Shown here: piece by piece, positions 31,728-40,713 of the stretch
Numbering within the stretch: the stretch's first letter is position 1
Layout: each line of letters opens with the position of its first letter
NCBI RefSeq assembly: GCF_016583565.1
Contig: NZ_NRRF01000046.1
Coordinates: forward strand, 1-42,347
Direction of reading: 5' to 3'
Length of the DNA: 42,347 nt
Source: Thiocystis violacea
GTDB taxonomy: Bacteria > Pseudomonadota > Gammaproteobacteria > Chromatiales > Chromatiaceae
Position numbers and translations under genes: made by a program
The notes under the pieces: model-generated
What the model saw: the letters and a program-made list of their open reading frames with translations, nothing else
Told to the model about the DNA's origin: nothing
Databases searched by the model: none

Positions 31728-31749
31728 TCCCGTCAGGAGACATGACACC

Positions 31750-32451
31750 ATGGCGACAGCGGAGCAGAAGAGCACGCAGGATCTGGCCTCCTCGGGCGTC
31801 GAGGCCCTGATCGAGCGACTGCGCGACGAGGGCGTCAGCGCCGGTCGCGACGAGGCGGCACGCATCGAGACCGAGGCCAAACGCCAGGCGGCCCAGCGGC
31901 TGCAGGAGGCCGAGACCCGCGCCGCGCAGATCGTCGAGACCGCGCGCCAGGAGGCCCAGTCCCTGCGCAAGGGCGGCGAGGAGGCGCTGCGCATCGCCAT
32001 GCGGGACACCGTGCTGAGGCTCAAGGCGGAGCTATCGGACCGTTTCAGCGACGAGGTAAAACGCCTCATCGCCGCCGAGATGGAGCAGGAGGCATTCCTC
32101 CAGCAGCTCATCCTGGAGGTCGCGGCCAAGGGGCGCGCCGAGTCCGGGCTGGACGGCGGCCAGGCGGTCGAGGTCCAGCTCCCCAAGGCCCTGGTGAGCC
32201 CGGAAGAGCTCAGGCGCAACCCGCTGGAGCTGCGCGAAGGCTCGCTCTCGCACTTCGTGCTCTCGCTCGCCGGAAACGTGCTTGCCAAGGGAGTGACCTT
32301 CGCCGTGGACGCCAAGGGTGGCACGGGTATCCGCCTCTACCTCAAGGATAAGGACGTGCACATCGACCTGACCGACGAGGAGGTGGCCGCCCTGCTCCTC
32401 GCCCATCTGCAACCACGGTTCCGGGCCATCCTCGAAGGCACCGTCAAGTAG
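31750..32451 (+). CDS. atpE: V/A-type ATPase subunit E-like (peripheral stalk)
   Basis: The 233-residue protein has a long charged N-terminal helix (about 15-115, with DEAARIETEAKRQAAQRLQE typical of the stalk coiled coil). A C-terminal alpha/beta domain (about 120-233) would contact the catalytic head. Stalk E subunits pair with a G/H-type helix. None is seen, so the partner may be the DUF2764 protein or a helix encoded elsewhere. It lies 22 bp after K and 12 bp before the DUF2764 gene. Confidence 0.85.
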   Translation: MATAEQKSTQDLASSGVEALIERLRDEGVSAGRDEAARIETEAKRQAAQRLQEAETRAAQIVETARQEAQSLRKGGEEALRIAMRDTVLRLKAELSDRFSDEVKRLIAAEMEQEAFLQQLILEVAAKGRAESGLDGGQAVEVQLPKALVSPEELRRNPLELREGSLSHFVLSLAGNVLAKGVTFAVDAKGGTGIRLYLKDKDVHIDLTDEEVAALLLAHLQPRFRAILEGTVK

Positions 32452-32463
32452 GGAAACCCACCC

Positions 32464-33150
32464 ATGGCCGACTCGCACCGCTACGTCATGCTGCTGAGTT
32501 CCCTGCCCTATCACGGCCCCCTGTTCGGCGCCAAGCAGACGCCACTGTCGCGGATCCGGCTCGATCAGCGGCTCGAGCTATTGGAGCCGGAGGATGCCCG
32601 CTGCCTGGAGATCCTGGGCCAACTTCTCGACTGGCCCAAGCAGGATCGGGAACGCAGCGATGCCGAGGCCATGCGCTGGGCGCGCGGCCAGGTCGAGGCC
32701 ATCACGCATCCCTTCGCGCGCGCGCTCGCGGTCTGGCGTCTGGAGTACCGAAGCCTGATCGCCGCGCTGCGCCGGCGCCATCGCGGCGAGCCGGCCCCGC
32801 TGGATGCGGCCTGGGGCTTCGGGCGCTGGCTCGGTCAGGTCCGACGCAACTGGAGCGAGCCCGCGTTCCGGCTGGAGGGCGCCTTCCCCTGGCTCGGCGA
32901 GGCCAACCGCCGCATCGAGACGGGCGATGCGCTGGGCCTGGAGCGCCTGCTGCTGGGCGTGGTCTGGTCCCACCTGGATCGCATCAGCGACGGGCACGCC
33001 TTCGATTTCGAGGCCGTGGTCATCTATGTGATGCGCTGGGAGCTGATCGCGCGCTGGACCAGCTATGACGCCGAGGCGACCGAGCGGCGTTTCGAGGCAC
33101 TGGTCGAGGCGGGCCTGGCGGGCACGGATCTGAGCCGGATCGCCGCCTGA
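32464..33150 (+). CDS. DUF2764 protein (probable subunit C-like V-ATPase component)
   Basis: The 228-residue all-helical protein matches DUF2764. It begins HRYVMLLSSLPYHGPLFGAK, with a conserved AVWRLEYRSLIAALRRRH segment and DFEAVVIYVMRWELIARW near the C-terminus. DUF2764 proteins occur in V-ATPase operons that lack a classical subunit C, between E and A, and are taken as its functional counterpart linking rotor shaft to ring (family context, not tested). The same E-DUF2764-A order is kept here. The stop overlaps the ATG of subunit A. Confidence 0.85.
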   Translation: MADSHRYVMLLSSLPYHGPLFGAKQTPLSRIRLDQRLELLEPEDARCLEILGQLLDWPKQDRERSDAEAMRWARGQVEAITHPFARALAVWRLEYRSLIAALRRRHRGEPAPLDAAWGFGRWLGQVRRNWSEPAFRLEGAFPWLGEANRRIETGDALGLERLLLGVVWSHLDRISDGHAFDFEAVVIYVMRWELIARWTSYDAEATERRFEALVEAGLAGTDLSRIAA

Positions 33151-35063
33151 TGATGCCACCGTGTGACGAAGCTCCAGCAACAGAGGATGCCAACACCATG
33201 ACGACCGACAGGATCGCCAGCCACCAGCCCGACGGCCCCGCCCGGGTGATCTCGGTCCAGGAAAGCCTCGCAACCATCGAGGCGGGCTGGCGCGACGGCG
33301 CACGCCTGCCGCTCATGAAGAACGAGGTCGTCTTCATTCAGCCGGCGCGCGCCGCTGCCGCCGGACAGCGCGAGGCGCTCAAGGCCGAGGTGCTGCGGGT
33401 GCGCGGCGAGCTGGCGGACATTCAGGTCTTCGAGGACACGCGCGGCGTCACCATCGGCGACCCGGTGAGTCAGAGCGGCGAGCTGCTGTCGGTGGTGCTC
33501 GGGCCGGGTCTGCTGGGCGAGATCTATGACGGTCTGCAGAACCCGCTGGAGAAGCTCGCCATCCAGCATGGCGTCTTCCTGCCGCGCGGCATCGATCTCG
33601 ATGCCCTGGACATCAATCGCAAATGGTCCTTCGTGCCCATTGTCCAGCAGGGCGCCAGGCTGCGGGCCGGCGGTGTCCTGGGCCGAGTCCAGGAGGGGCT
33701 CTACACCCACAAGATCATGGTGCCCTTCGACCAAGCCGACGAGGTGGAGGTGACCTGGATCCAGGAGGGCAGCGTCACCGTCGACACCCCGGTCGCCAGG
33801 ATCCGCGACAGCCGCGGACATGAGCGCTCGCTCGACCTCACGCGGCGCTGGCCGGTTCGCCGCTCCATCACGGAGCATCTCTATCGCACGCATGCGGCCG
33901 AGCGGCTCTACCCGGATGCGCCCTTGAGCACGACCATCCGCCTGATCGATACCTTCTTCCCCATCGCCCTCGGCGGGACCGGCTGCATCCCAGGACCCTT
34001 CGGCGCCGGCAAGACCGTCCTGCAGCACCTGCTCGCCAAGCATGCCGGCGTCGATATCGTCATCGTGGTCGCCTGCGGCGAACGCGCGGGTGAGGTCGTC
34101 GAGACCATCACCGAGTTCCCTCAGCTGCGCGACCCCAAGACCGGCGGCTCGCTCATGGACCGCACCATCATCATCTGCAACACCTCATCCATGCCGGTCG
34201 CCTCGCGCGAGGCGTCCATCTACACCGGCATCACGCTCGGCGAGTACTACCGCCAGATGGGCTATCAGGTGCTGCTGCTCGCGGACTCGACCTCGCGCTG
34301 GGCGCAGGCCATGCGCGAGACCTCGGGACGGCTGGAGGAGATCCCCGGCGAGGAGGCCTTCCCGGCCTACCTGGACTCGGCCGTGCGCGGCCTCTACGAG
34401 CGGGCCGGCGTGGTGCGTTGCGGCGACGGCGCCACGGGCAGTCTCACCCTCATCGGCACCGTCTCCCCGGCCGGCGGCAACTTCGAGGAGCCAGTGACCC
34501 AGTCGACCCTGGGCACGGTGAAGTGCTTTCTGGGCCTGTCCTACGACCGCGCCTACAAGCGCTTCTATCCGGCGATCGACCCCTTGATCTCCTGGTCGCG
34601 CTACCTCGACCAGCTCGAGCCCTGGTACGCCCGCAACCTGGATCCGACCTGGCACGACCGCGTCCGCGCCATGCAGGCACTCCTGACACGGGGCGATGCC
34701 ATTGCGCAGATGATGCAGGTCACGGGCGAGGAAGGCATCACGACCCAGGACTATATCGATTTCCAGAAGGCACTGATGCTCGACATGGTCTTTCTGCAGC
34801 AGGACGCCTTCGACAAGGTGGATGCCTCGGTGCCCATGGCGCGGCAACGGCAGACCTTCGATCGACTCGACCGGATCATCGGTCGCGCCGACGATTTTCC
34901 GGATAAGCCGGCGGCCCGCCACTATTTCACGCGACTGACCGGGCTGTTCAAGAACCTCAACTACGCCGAGACCGATTCACCGGATTTCGCGCGCATTTGG
35001 GACGAGATCCATCAGCTCGCCGGAGACGGCACTCAGGACAGCGCGGATGCGGGGGATGGCTGA
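33150..35063 (+). CDS. atpA: V/A-type ATPase subunit A (catalytic)
   Basis: The 637-residue protein is the ATP-hydrolysing head subunit. The P-loop is GPFGAGKT (282-289); GERAGEVVE, YRQMGYQVLLLADSTSRWAQ with the Walker B strand, and the SGRLEEIPGEEAFPAYL segment are hallmarks. It carries the long non-homologous insertion (about 130-240) that distinguishes A from F-type beta. An ATG at 33150 overlaps the DUF2764 stop; a second ATG at 33198 is an alternative. It is the last gene of the operon, whereas A usually precedes B. No F, G/H or classical C genes are present. Confidence 0.95.
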   Translation: MMPPCDEAPATEDANTMTTDRIASHQPDGPARVISVQESLATIEAGWRDGARLPLMKNEVVFIQPARAAAAGQREALKAEVLRVRGELADIQVFEDTRGVTIGDPVSQSGELLSVVLGPGLLGEIYDGLQNPLEKLAIQHGVFLPRGIDLDALDINRKWSFVPIVQQGARLRAGGVLGRVQEGLYTHKIMVPFDQADEVEVTWIQEGSVTVDTPVARIRDSRGHERSLDLTRRWPVRRSITEHLYRTHAAERLYPDAPLSTTIRLIDTFFPIALGGTGCIPGPFGAGKTVLQHLLAKHAGVDIVIVVACGERAGEVVETITEFPQLRDPKTGGSLMDRTIIICNTSSMPVASREASIYTGITLGEYYRQMGYQVLLLADSTSRWAQAMRETSGRLEEIPGEEAFPAYLDSAVRGLYERAGVVRCGDGATGSLTLIGTVSPAGGNFEEPVTQSTLGTVKCFLGLSYDRAYKRFYPAIDPLISWSRYLDQLEPWYARNLDPTWHDRVRAMQALLTRGDAIAQMMQVTGEEGITTQDYIDFQKALMLDMVFLQQDAFDKVDASVPMARQRQTFDRLDRIIGRADDFPDKPAARHYFTRLTGLFKNLNYAETDSPDFARIWDEIHQLAGDGTQDSADAGDG

Positions 35064-35298
35064 CAACCCCCTAGCCGATCGGCGGTCTCCTTACGCTCAG
35101 ACCGGGCGAAAAAGGAGACAGCGCTCGCTGGCGACAACCCGGCCAGGGTCGATTTTGGCGCGAATACGACTGTCAACTCAACGCAACAGTCGTACCTTCG
35201 ATGGGTCTCCGGTCATTTCGTCGCCGCAAACCTCTCTGTTCCCCATCATGCTGTTACAATCTTACGTATGCCTCTTCATAGATGTATGACTTAAGCCA

Positions 35299-36645
35299 AT
35301 GGGATCCGTCACGGCCAAGAACGAGCTCTCGACCCCATCCAACGGGCCGAACCTATCCCGCGGGTCGAACGCATCTGACGGCTCCGCCCAATCACGCAAC
35401 GCGATACAATCACGCACTTCCTCTCAATCCAAGTCCACGCAATCGCGGATCGCCACAATCGGAAAGCTCAACTACCTCGACTTCTTCGGGTTCAGCGGGC
35501 CGCCCTTCCGCAACAGCTCGGACGTCTCCACGCCTTATCTGAACAATGCGCTGAACACGGCGCTGATCCAACTCGAGGCGGTTCTGGCGAGGTCCAATGG
35601 CGGCCTGATCGTGGTCAACGGCGCCCCCGGATCGGGCAAGACCACCCTGGTGAATCATGCCGTCGATCGGCGTCCGGACGACTTCCGCGTCGCCAAGCTG
35701 AACCGCACCATGCTGGCCGAGACGGACTTTCTGCAGATCCTGCTGCACGGTTTCGACCTGGATCCCGACGGCCTCGACAAGGCGTTGATGATCGATGGAT
35801 TCGTCGAACTGGTGGATGCGGAGAACGCCGAAGGGCACCGCGTCGTGCTGGTGATCGACGAGGCGCAGAACCTCAAGCCGGCCATCCTCAAGCTGTTGCC
35901 GCGCCTCATCGAGCGGGAAGACAAGACCGAGACCGACGAGAAGCGCCACCTCTTCATCGTCCTCATCGGTCAGGACGGCTTCGAGCATACGCTCGCCCAT
36001 AGCGGCCTCAGGGACGTGAAGAGTCTGGTTCTCTTCCAGACCTACCTCAATACCCTGAATCAGGCCGACACCGCCGCCTACATCAACTATCAGCTCATCG
36101 AGATCGCCCAAGCGGAGCAGAATCCGTTCACAGAGCGCGCCATGGCGCGGATTCACATGCTCACCGGCGGCAGCATGCGGCTGATCAACACCCTGTGCGA
36201 CTTCGTGCTCTTCAATGCCAGCCTGGGGCAGATCCGCCGCATCACGCCGGAGTTGGTCCAGACCACCTTCAATGCGCTGCAGTGGGAGCCGGCGAGGAGC
36301 CGGTCTCAGGGCGCCAGCACGGGCGAGAACGGCCCGGAGGCCCAGGTCTCCAGACTCATCCTGGAGTTCAACCGCAATCTGGAATTCCCGCTCGAGAAGA
36401 ACGTCATCACCATCGGCCGCGCCAGCGACAACGACATCTGTATCCGCAATCTCAGGGTCAGCCGCTATCACGCGCAGATCACCGCCAGCGACAACGGATT
36501 GGCGATCGAGGATCTGGGCAGCACCAACGGTGTCTATGTGAACGACGAGCGGGTCAGCATCCAGCTCCTCAAGGACGGCGATCGGATCGCTATCGACGAG
36601 AATCGCATGCGCCTCATTCTGGGAACCGACGCAGGGAAGAGCTGA
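35299..36645 (+). CDS. ExeA-like AAA ATPase fused to a C-terminal FHA domain
   Basis: The 448-residue protein joins a disordered Ser/Asn-rich N-terminus (about 1-55) to an ExeA/GspA-type AAA domain and an FHA domain. The AAA part begins YLDFFGFSGPPF, has the P-loop GAPGSGKTT (108-116), Walker B VVLVIDEAQNL near 184-194, and the sensor region GGSMRLINTLCDF. The FHA domain (about 350-448) has ITIGRASDND, SRYHAQI and DLGSTNGVYVND and would bind phosphothreonine peptides. ExeA-type ATPases help place secretion or pilus machinery in the cell wall. The start is uncertain, with no clear ribosome site. Confidence 0.85.
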   Translation: MGSVTAKNELSTPSNGPNLSRGSNASDGSAQSRNAIQSRTSSQSKSTQSRIATIGKLNYLDFFGFSGPPFRNSSDVSTPYLNNALNTALIQLEAVLARSNGGLIVVNGAPGSGKTTLVNHAVDRRPDDFRVAKLNRTMLAETDFLQILLHGFDLDPDGLDKALMIDGFVELVDAENAEGHRVVLVIDEAQNLKPAILKLLPRLIEREDKTETDEKRHLFIVLIGQDGFEHTLAHSGLRDVKSLVLFQTYLNTLNQADTAAYINYQLIEIAQAEQNPFTERAMARIHMLTGGSMRLINTLCDFVLFNASLGQIRRITPELVQTTFNALQWEPARSRSQGASTGENGPEAQVSRLILEFNRNLEFPLEKNVITIGRASDNDICIRNLRVSRYHAQITASDNGLAIEDLGSTNGVYVNDERVSIQLLKDGDRIAIDENRMRLILGTDAGKS

Positions 36646-37015
36646 CCCGACAGGGTCGCCAGCCATTCCGCCTCCCAGTGGCTGTAGCCCAAGGCCTTGA
36701 AGATGGAATCTTGGTCAGGGCCAAGCCGTCCATCCAGAGCACGCAGTGACGGGCGCGGTTCGGGAAGCGGTCGCCCGGCTTGATCTGACGGATGTCCTCT
36801 GAGATAACCTGCCCGCCGGACGGCGAATCCAGTCCACTCAGGATGTTGGGCAGTGTAGACTTGCCCCTGCCCGAGGGACCGAGCAGGACGACCACGCCTC
36901 TGGCAGAGAGATCGAGATCCACGCCGCGCGCGGCCTGGACGCTCACCTCTCCCATGACCGAGACCTTGGTCAGGCCACGCGCCTGGAAGATGGGCCTCGG
37001 GTCTTCTTCGTGCCT
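36640..37015 (-). pseudogene. Decayed ABC-transporter ATP-binding protein fragment (LolD/MacB-like)
   Basis: In one minus-strand frame, PRPIFQARGLTKVSVMGEV, then VDLDLSARGVVVLLGPSGRG and KSTLPNILSGLDSPSGGQV match the first ~75 residues of a MacB/LolD-type ABC ATPase, including the Walker A motif. After about 36800 the match stops, and the signature motif and Walker B are missing. It lies between convergent-facing genes and looks like a remnant of a transporter lost by deletion. The residual frames down to 36640 are unassigned. Confidence 0.6.
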
Positions 37016-37148
37016 GTTCTCGCTCGGCTAAGATGACGGAGGCATCGAGGATGACCTCGGCGCGGGACGGCTGGAAGCCGCATCGACTGTCCATACCAAC
37101 ATCGCCAGACCAGGCGCTGACCACAACCGGAAGAGAAGACGATTCGCG

Positions 37149-37802
37149 ATGACGAACGACACCAATGTCACCTGGCATGAGCACCAGGTATCACGAACAC
37201 TCAGGGAAACGATGAAGGGCCACAAGGGCTGCGTCATCTGGTTCACGGGGCTGAGCGGCTCGGGCAAGAGCACGCTGGCCAACACCCTCGACCACAAGCT
37301 TCACCAGATGGGCATCCACAGTGCCGTATTGGATGGCGACAACGTCAGACATGCGCTGAACGCCGGCCCTGGGATGCTTAAAGGCACCCATGGCGATGCA
37401 TTCGCCGAGCGCTTCGGGCTCGGCTTCACGGCCATGGATCGCGAGGAGAACATCCGCCGCATCGGGGCCGTCGCCCACCTCTTCTCGCAGGCCGGGCTGA
37501 TCGCCCTGACCGCCTTCATCAGCCCCTATCGGGAAGACCGTGATCGAGTCCGCAGGACCATGGACGCCGGCGAGTTCATCGAGATCTTCGTTGACACCCC
37601 GCTCGAGATCTGCGAGAGCCGCGACCCCAAGGGCCTCTACAAGAAGGCGCGCGCGGGCGAGATCAAGAACTTCACCGGCATCGATGACCCCTACGAGGCA
37701 CCCTCGGCCCCCGAGCTGGTGCTGCGCGCGGGCGAGAAGTCGCCCGAGATCCTCGTCGAGGAGATCGTCGCCTACCTCGGCAGCCAGGGCATCATCGGCT
37801 AA
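37149..37802 (+). CDS. cysC: Adenylylsulfate kinase (APS kinase)
   Basis: The 217-residue cytosolic enzyme phosphorylates adenosine 5'-phosphosulfate (APS) to PAPS with ATP. The P-loop is GLSGSGKST (34-42). DGDNVRHALNAG, the GFTAMDREENIRRI substrate segment, FISPYREDRDRVR and the FVDTPLEICESRDPKGLYKKARAGEIKNF lid region are all present in order, so it should be active. It carries no sulfurylase fusion, and no cysD/cysN or APS reductase gene is adjacent. PAPS could feed assimilation or sulfonation. Confidence 0.95.
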   Translation: MTNDTNVTWHEHQVSRTLRETMKGHKGCVIWFTGLSGSGKSTLANTLDHKLHQMGIHSAVLDGDNVRHALNAGPGMLKGTHGDAFAERFGLGFTAMDREENIRRIGAVAHLFSQAGLIALTAFISPYREDRDRVRRTMDAGEFIEIFVDTPLEICESRDPKGLYKKARAGEIKNFTGIDDPYEAPSAPELVLRAGEKSPEILVEEIVAYLGSQGIIG

Positions 37803-37881
37803 CCGATCCCTCCCCGGCGTGGCTCCGCCTAGCCGCGCTAGCACGCGGACACAACGGCTCTGGGCGCGTCCGGGCGCCAAG

Positions 37882-37911
37882 AAAAAGGGAGCGCCGCTGC
37901 GCGACGCTCCC
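37882..37911 (-). terminator. Intrinsic terminator of the DUF2333 gene
   Basis: On the minus strand GGGAGCG (37911-37905) pairs with CGCTCCC (37893-37887), with further pairing inside, and is followed by TTTTT (37886-37882). It lies 47 bases after the DUF2333 stop in the convergent gap with cysC. Confidence 0.85.
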
Positions 37912-37957
37912 CACGCTTCCTGGGCGACGGCAAGCCGCCATCGCCCACCCTGGCCGA

Positions 37958-39031
37958 TCAGCCCTGCTGCAGCAGTCGACGCAGATCGATCACTGCCGCG
38001 TTCGCACGCGCGATATAGGACGCCATGACCAGCGAGTGGTTGGCCATGGGGCCGAAGCCCGTGCCGTTGAGGATCATCGGACTCCAAATCCGATCCTGCG
38101 TGTCTCTCAGCTTGCGTTGAATCTGCTGCAGGGACACCAGGGCGTTCTTGCCCTTGAGGACGGGCTCGAAATCGATCTCCATGGCATCCAGCGTGTGCAG
38201 GAGTGCCCAGGTATAGCCCCGCGCCTCGAAAAAGATGTCATCGATCTGCATCCAAGACGTCTTGTTGCTCGCCTCAGACGGAACCGGTGTCGATTGCCGG
38301 GCACTGGGATCCCCAGCTAGCGCCGTGTTCAGATCGTTCTGGCCGACGGCATAGGACAGCCGCTGAGCCATGTTTCCCAGCCGCTTCTCCACCAGCAGCA
38401 GATAGGCCGTCAAATTGTCCGCCCGCGCGAAGAACTGACCATCCTGCGCCCGATCGTCCGAGAGACGGACGAAATAACGCTCCAGCGCCTTCAGCCCTTT
38501 CCCATACTCGGACTCGGTCGAGGGCAGGATCCAGGAATCCGAGTTGTAGTTGAACTGCGGCTGCGCGACTTGCAGATCCTTGTCCTCGACCGATTGAGAC
38601 TGCGCACGACTGAAGTCGTTGCGCAGCGATTCAGCGAGGTCGCGCAGCTCCGTCAAGGCGCCGAATTCCCAGTTCGGGATGTTGTCCAGATAGACGCCGG
38701 GAGGCGCCACGTCGTTGGTCAGATAGCCCCCTGGCTTATCGAGCAGCGTCTGCGCGATCCCGATGGCCGCGGCCGTCGTGTAGCTGCCCACCACCAGCGA
38801 CGACTCATCGCCGTTGGCCAACTCGGTCGCCTTCTCGCGCACGTCGAACATTGGCGGGGTGCGCGACCAAAGGATGCCGAGGATGATAACGACCACCACA
38901 TAGGTCAAGAGGAAGAGCCCAGCGGTCCACCAAAGCCCCCTTTCCTTCCAGATGCGCGGGTTGTAGAGCGCGATCAGATCTTTGCCCCGATGGGCCAATC
39001 CCTTCTTTGCCGGGGAAGTGTGCATGTTCAT
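37958..39031 (-). CDS. DUF2333 membrane-anchored protein
   Basis: The 357-residue protein matches DUF2333 of gammaproteobacteria. It has a basic cytoplasmic N-terminus, one membrane helix (about 34-56, LWWTAGLFLLTYVVVVIILG), then a ~300-residue periplasmic part with GGYLTNDVAPPGVYLDNIPN, GKGLKALERYFVRLSDD and FFEARGYTWALLHTLDAMEID as family stretches. The function is unknown. A strong intrinsic terminator follows. It is the last of three minus-strand genes, ~90 bp after the smaller GH57-like gene. Confidence 0.88.
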   Translation of the reverse strand: MNMHTSPAKKGLAHRGKDLIALYNPRIWKERGLWWTAGLFLLTYVVVVIILGILWSRTPPMFDVREKATELANGDESSLVVGSYTTAAAIGIAQTLLDKPGGYLTNDVAPPGVYLDNIPNWEFGALTELRDLAESLRNDFSRAQSQSVEDKDLQVAQPQFNYNSDSWILPSTESEYGKGLKALERYFVRLSDDRAQDGQFFARADNLTAYLLLVEKRLGNMAQRLSYAVGQNDLNTALAGDPSARQSTPVPSEASNKTSWMQIDDIFFEARGYTWALLHTLDAMEIDFEPVLKGKNALVSLQQIQRKLRDTQDRIWSPMILNGTGFGPMANHSLVMASYIARANAAVIDLRRLLQQG

Positions 39032-39121
39032 CTCATTAACTCCGAGAAAAGACGATGTGCGAGCTCAGCCCGCCCCTAATTCAGCGCCTCATATTGGGGC
39101 ACAGCGCGTTGATTGCCAGAC

Positions 39122-40588
39122 TCAAGCGAAGTCGTTGTCGATGATGTCCGTGACCCGCCGACAGATCTCGCGACCGTAGTCGGTCCAGAGCCCTTGCCCC
39201 CAGTAACGATAGCAGCTGGTCTGCGAGGCCATCAGATGAAAGAGGGCATTGCGGTAACGCGGATCGTCGCTCGGCGTTCCGGGCTGCAGGACGCGCTCGG
39301 AGAAGCGCGCGCTCGCCTCCTCCATGGGACCGAGCACATTGTCGTAGCCCTTGACCCAGGAGAGATCGCTGGTCCAGCTGCCGCCGTCCATGTGGAAACG
39401 CCCGTCCTCCTGCCTGAGCGTCTCGATGGTCTTGGCCAGCGCCTCCGGGCCATCTCCCGGCTGCATCCTGGCCCAGATGCGATCCTGGAACAGTGGCTGG
39501 ATCTCCGGCAAATCGCTCTCCTTGATGCCGAGCGCGAACAGATGCTCCAGGTACTCGCTCGCGTTCATCAACGGGGTCTGGGAGTGACTCGACACCTCCA
39601 CCGCCTCGATGAACTTGGACGGGAACTCGTTCATCATCACGCCGCCGTTCTCTCCGTCGGCGATCTGGGTCACCAGGGGCGGGATCGACTTGCCGGCAAG
39701 CTCGACCCGATCCAGGCCCTGGGCCTCGTACCAAGGCTGCATCTGGGCGACCAGCTTGGTATCCGACCCCTGGGTCTTGACGATGGCGATGATACTCGCG
39801 CTCTCGCCCCTGGAGTTGGTGCAGACCAGGCGGTGCGGGATGTGCGGTCGCTCCGGGTGGCGCCCGTTGCTGACCTGCTGCACCGTGTGCTCCTGCACCA
39901 GGACCCATTGAAAGCCGCAGTCGACCAGGGTCTTGACGAATTCATAGGCCACGTCGGGATGGTTGGGCAGCGCCATCTCGGAGGGCGAGAAGCCGCGCAC
40001 GCGCTCCAGCGCCTCCCAGCCGAAGATGGCCGCGAAGTGGTGCTGGAAGGCGCGCACATGCAGCCGGTAGTCCTGCACCGGCGTGGAGGGCGCCACCGCA
40101 TGGCCCCAGGGCATGCCGAGCCACTCGACGGCCGGGGCGTATTCCGGATTGCAGGTCACCGTCTTGAGTGCGTCGATGACGTGGTGCTCGCCCATCTTGC
40201 GCAGACCGTGCAGCAAGGTGCCCGAATACTCGAGCATGCAGCGCGGCGACTTGCCGGCACCCATCAGCTGGGGCACGAACTCGCCGATCCGCTTGTAGCA
40301 CCAGACGAAGACCGGCGCATTGTGGTTATCGCCGATACCCTGATGCTCCATCATGTACTGCAGGTTGCTGATGAGGGCCGCGCTGCGCAGATCGTCGCCG
40401 CCGGCGGGGATCAAGGGTTGGTGCTGATGCAGGGCGATGGCGGCGGCGGCGCGGATCTGGGTGAAGTCGATTCCGCCGGCGTCGGCGAATAGACCCCGCG
40501 TGCGTCCGCGCGCGATCACCGCATCCAACTCGGCCTCTTGACCGCAGATGTTCGGAACGTCCCCGATATACTCAGGCAATTGATTCAC
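39122..40588 (-). CDS. GH57-family glycosidase-like protein, paralogue 1
   Basis: The 488-residue protein shows the GH57 landmarks in order: LHQHQPLI (H56, Q57, P58), FSPSEMALP (position of the catalytic glutamate) and ADGENGGVM (position of the catalytic aspartate). The C-terminal helical region ends TSCYRYWGQGLWTDYGREI. GH57 enzymes act on alpha-glucans such as glycogen or amylose, by hydrolysis or glucan transfer; which activity applies here is unclear. A GTG start at 40588 with GAGG upstream replaces an ATG 30 codons earlier that falls in terminator-adjacent DNA. It follows its paralogue after an intrinsic terminator, so it may have its own promoter. Confidence 0.82.
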   Translation of the reverse strand: MNQLPEYIGDVPNICGQEAELDAVIARGRTRGLFADAGGIDFTQIRAAAAIALHQHQPLIPAGGDDLRSAALISNLQYMMEHQGIGDNHNAPVFVWCYKRIGEFVPQLMGAGKSPRCMLEYSGTLLHGLRKMGEHHVIDALKTVTCNPEYAPAVEWLGMPWGHAVAPSTPVQDYRLHVRAFQHHFAAIFGWEALERVRGFSPSEMALPNHPDVAYEFVKTLVDCGFQWVLVQEHTVQQVSNGRHPERPHIPHRLVCTNSRGESASIIAIVKTQGSDTKLVAQMQPWYEAQGLDRVELAGKSIPPLVTQIADGENGGVMMNEFPSKFIEAVEVSSHSQTPLMNASEYLEHLFALGIKESDLPEIQPLFQDRIWARMQPGDGPEALAKTIETLRQEDGRFHMDGGSWTSDLSWVKGYDNVLGPMEEASARFSERVLQPGTPSDDPRYRNALFHLMASQTSCYRYWGQGLWTDYGREICRRVTDIIDNDFA

Positions 40589-40621
40589 AACGAGTTCCTC
40601 GTGTAGGGAATAGCCGGGGCG

Positions 40622-40639
40622 GCGGCAGGGACTCCTGCC
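40622..40639. other. Short perfect hairpin between the GH57 genes
   Basis: CGGCAGG and CCTGCCG form a 7-bp stem with a GACT loop, about 35 bases upstream of the downstream GH57 start. It could influence translation or transcription of that gene. Confidence 0.4.
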
Positions 40640-40658
40640 GAACACCATCCCGGAAGAG

Positions 40659-40688
40659 AAAAAGCAGGGGCTGAGCACTCGCCCCCGC
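40659..40688 (-). terminator. Intrinsic terminator of the upstream GH57 gene
   Basis: On the minus strand GCGGGGGC (40688-40681) pairs with GCCCCTGC (40671-40664, one G-T pair), and TTTTT follows (40663-40659). It is 26 bases after the stop of the gene at 40714. Confidence 0.8.
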
Positions 40689-40713
40689 GCGAAGGGGACA
40701 AGCGATCACCAGG

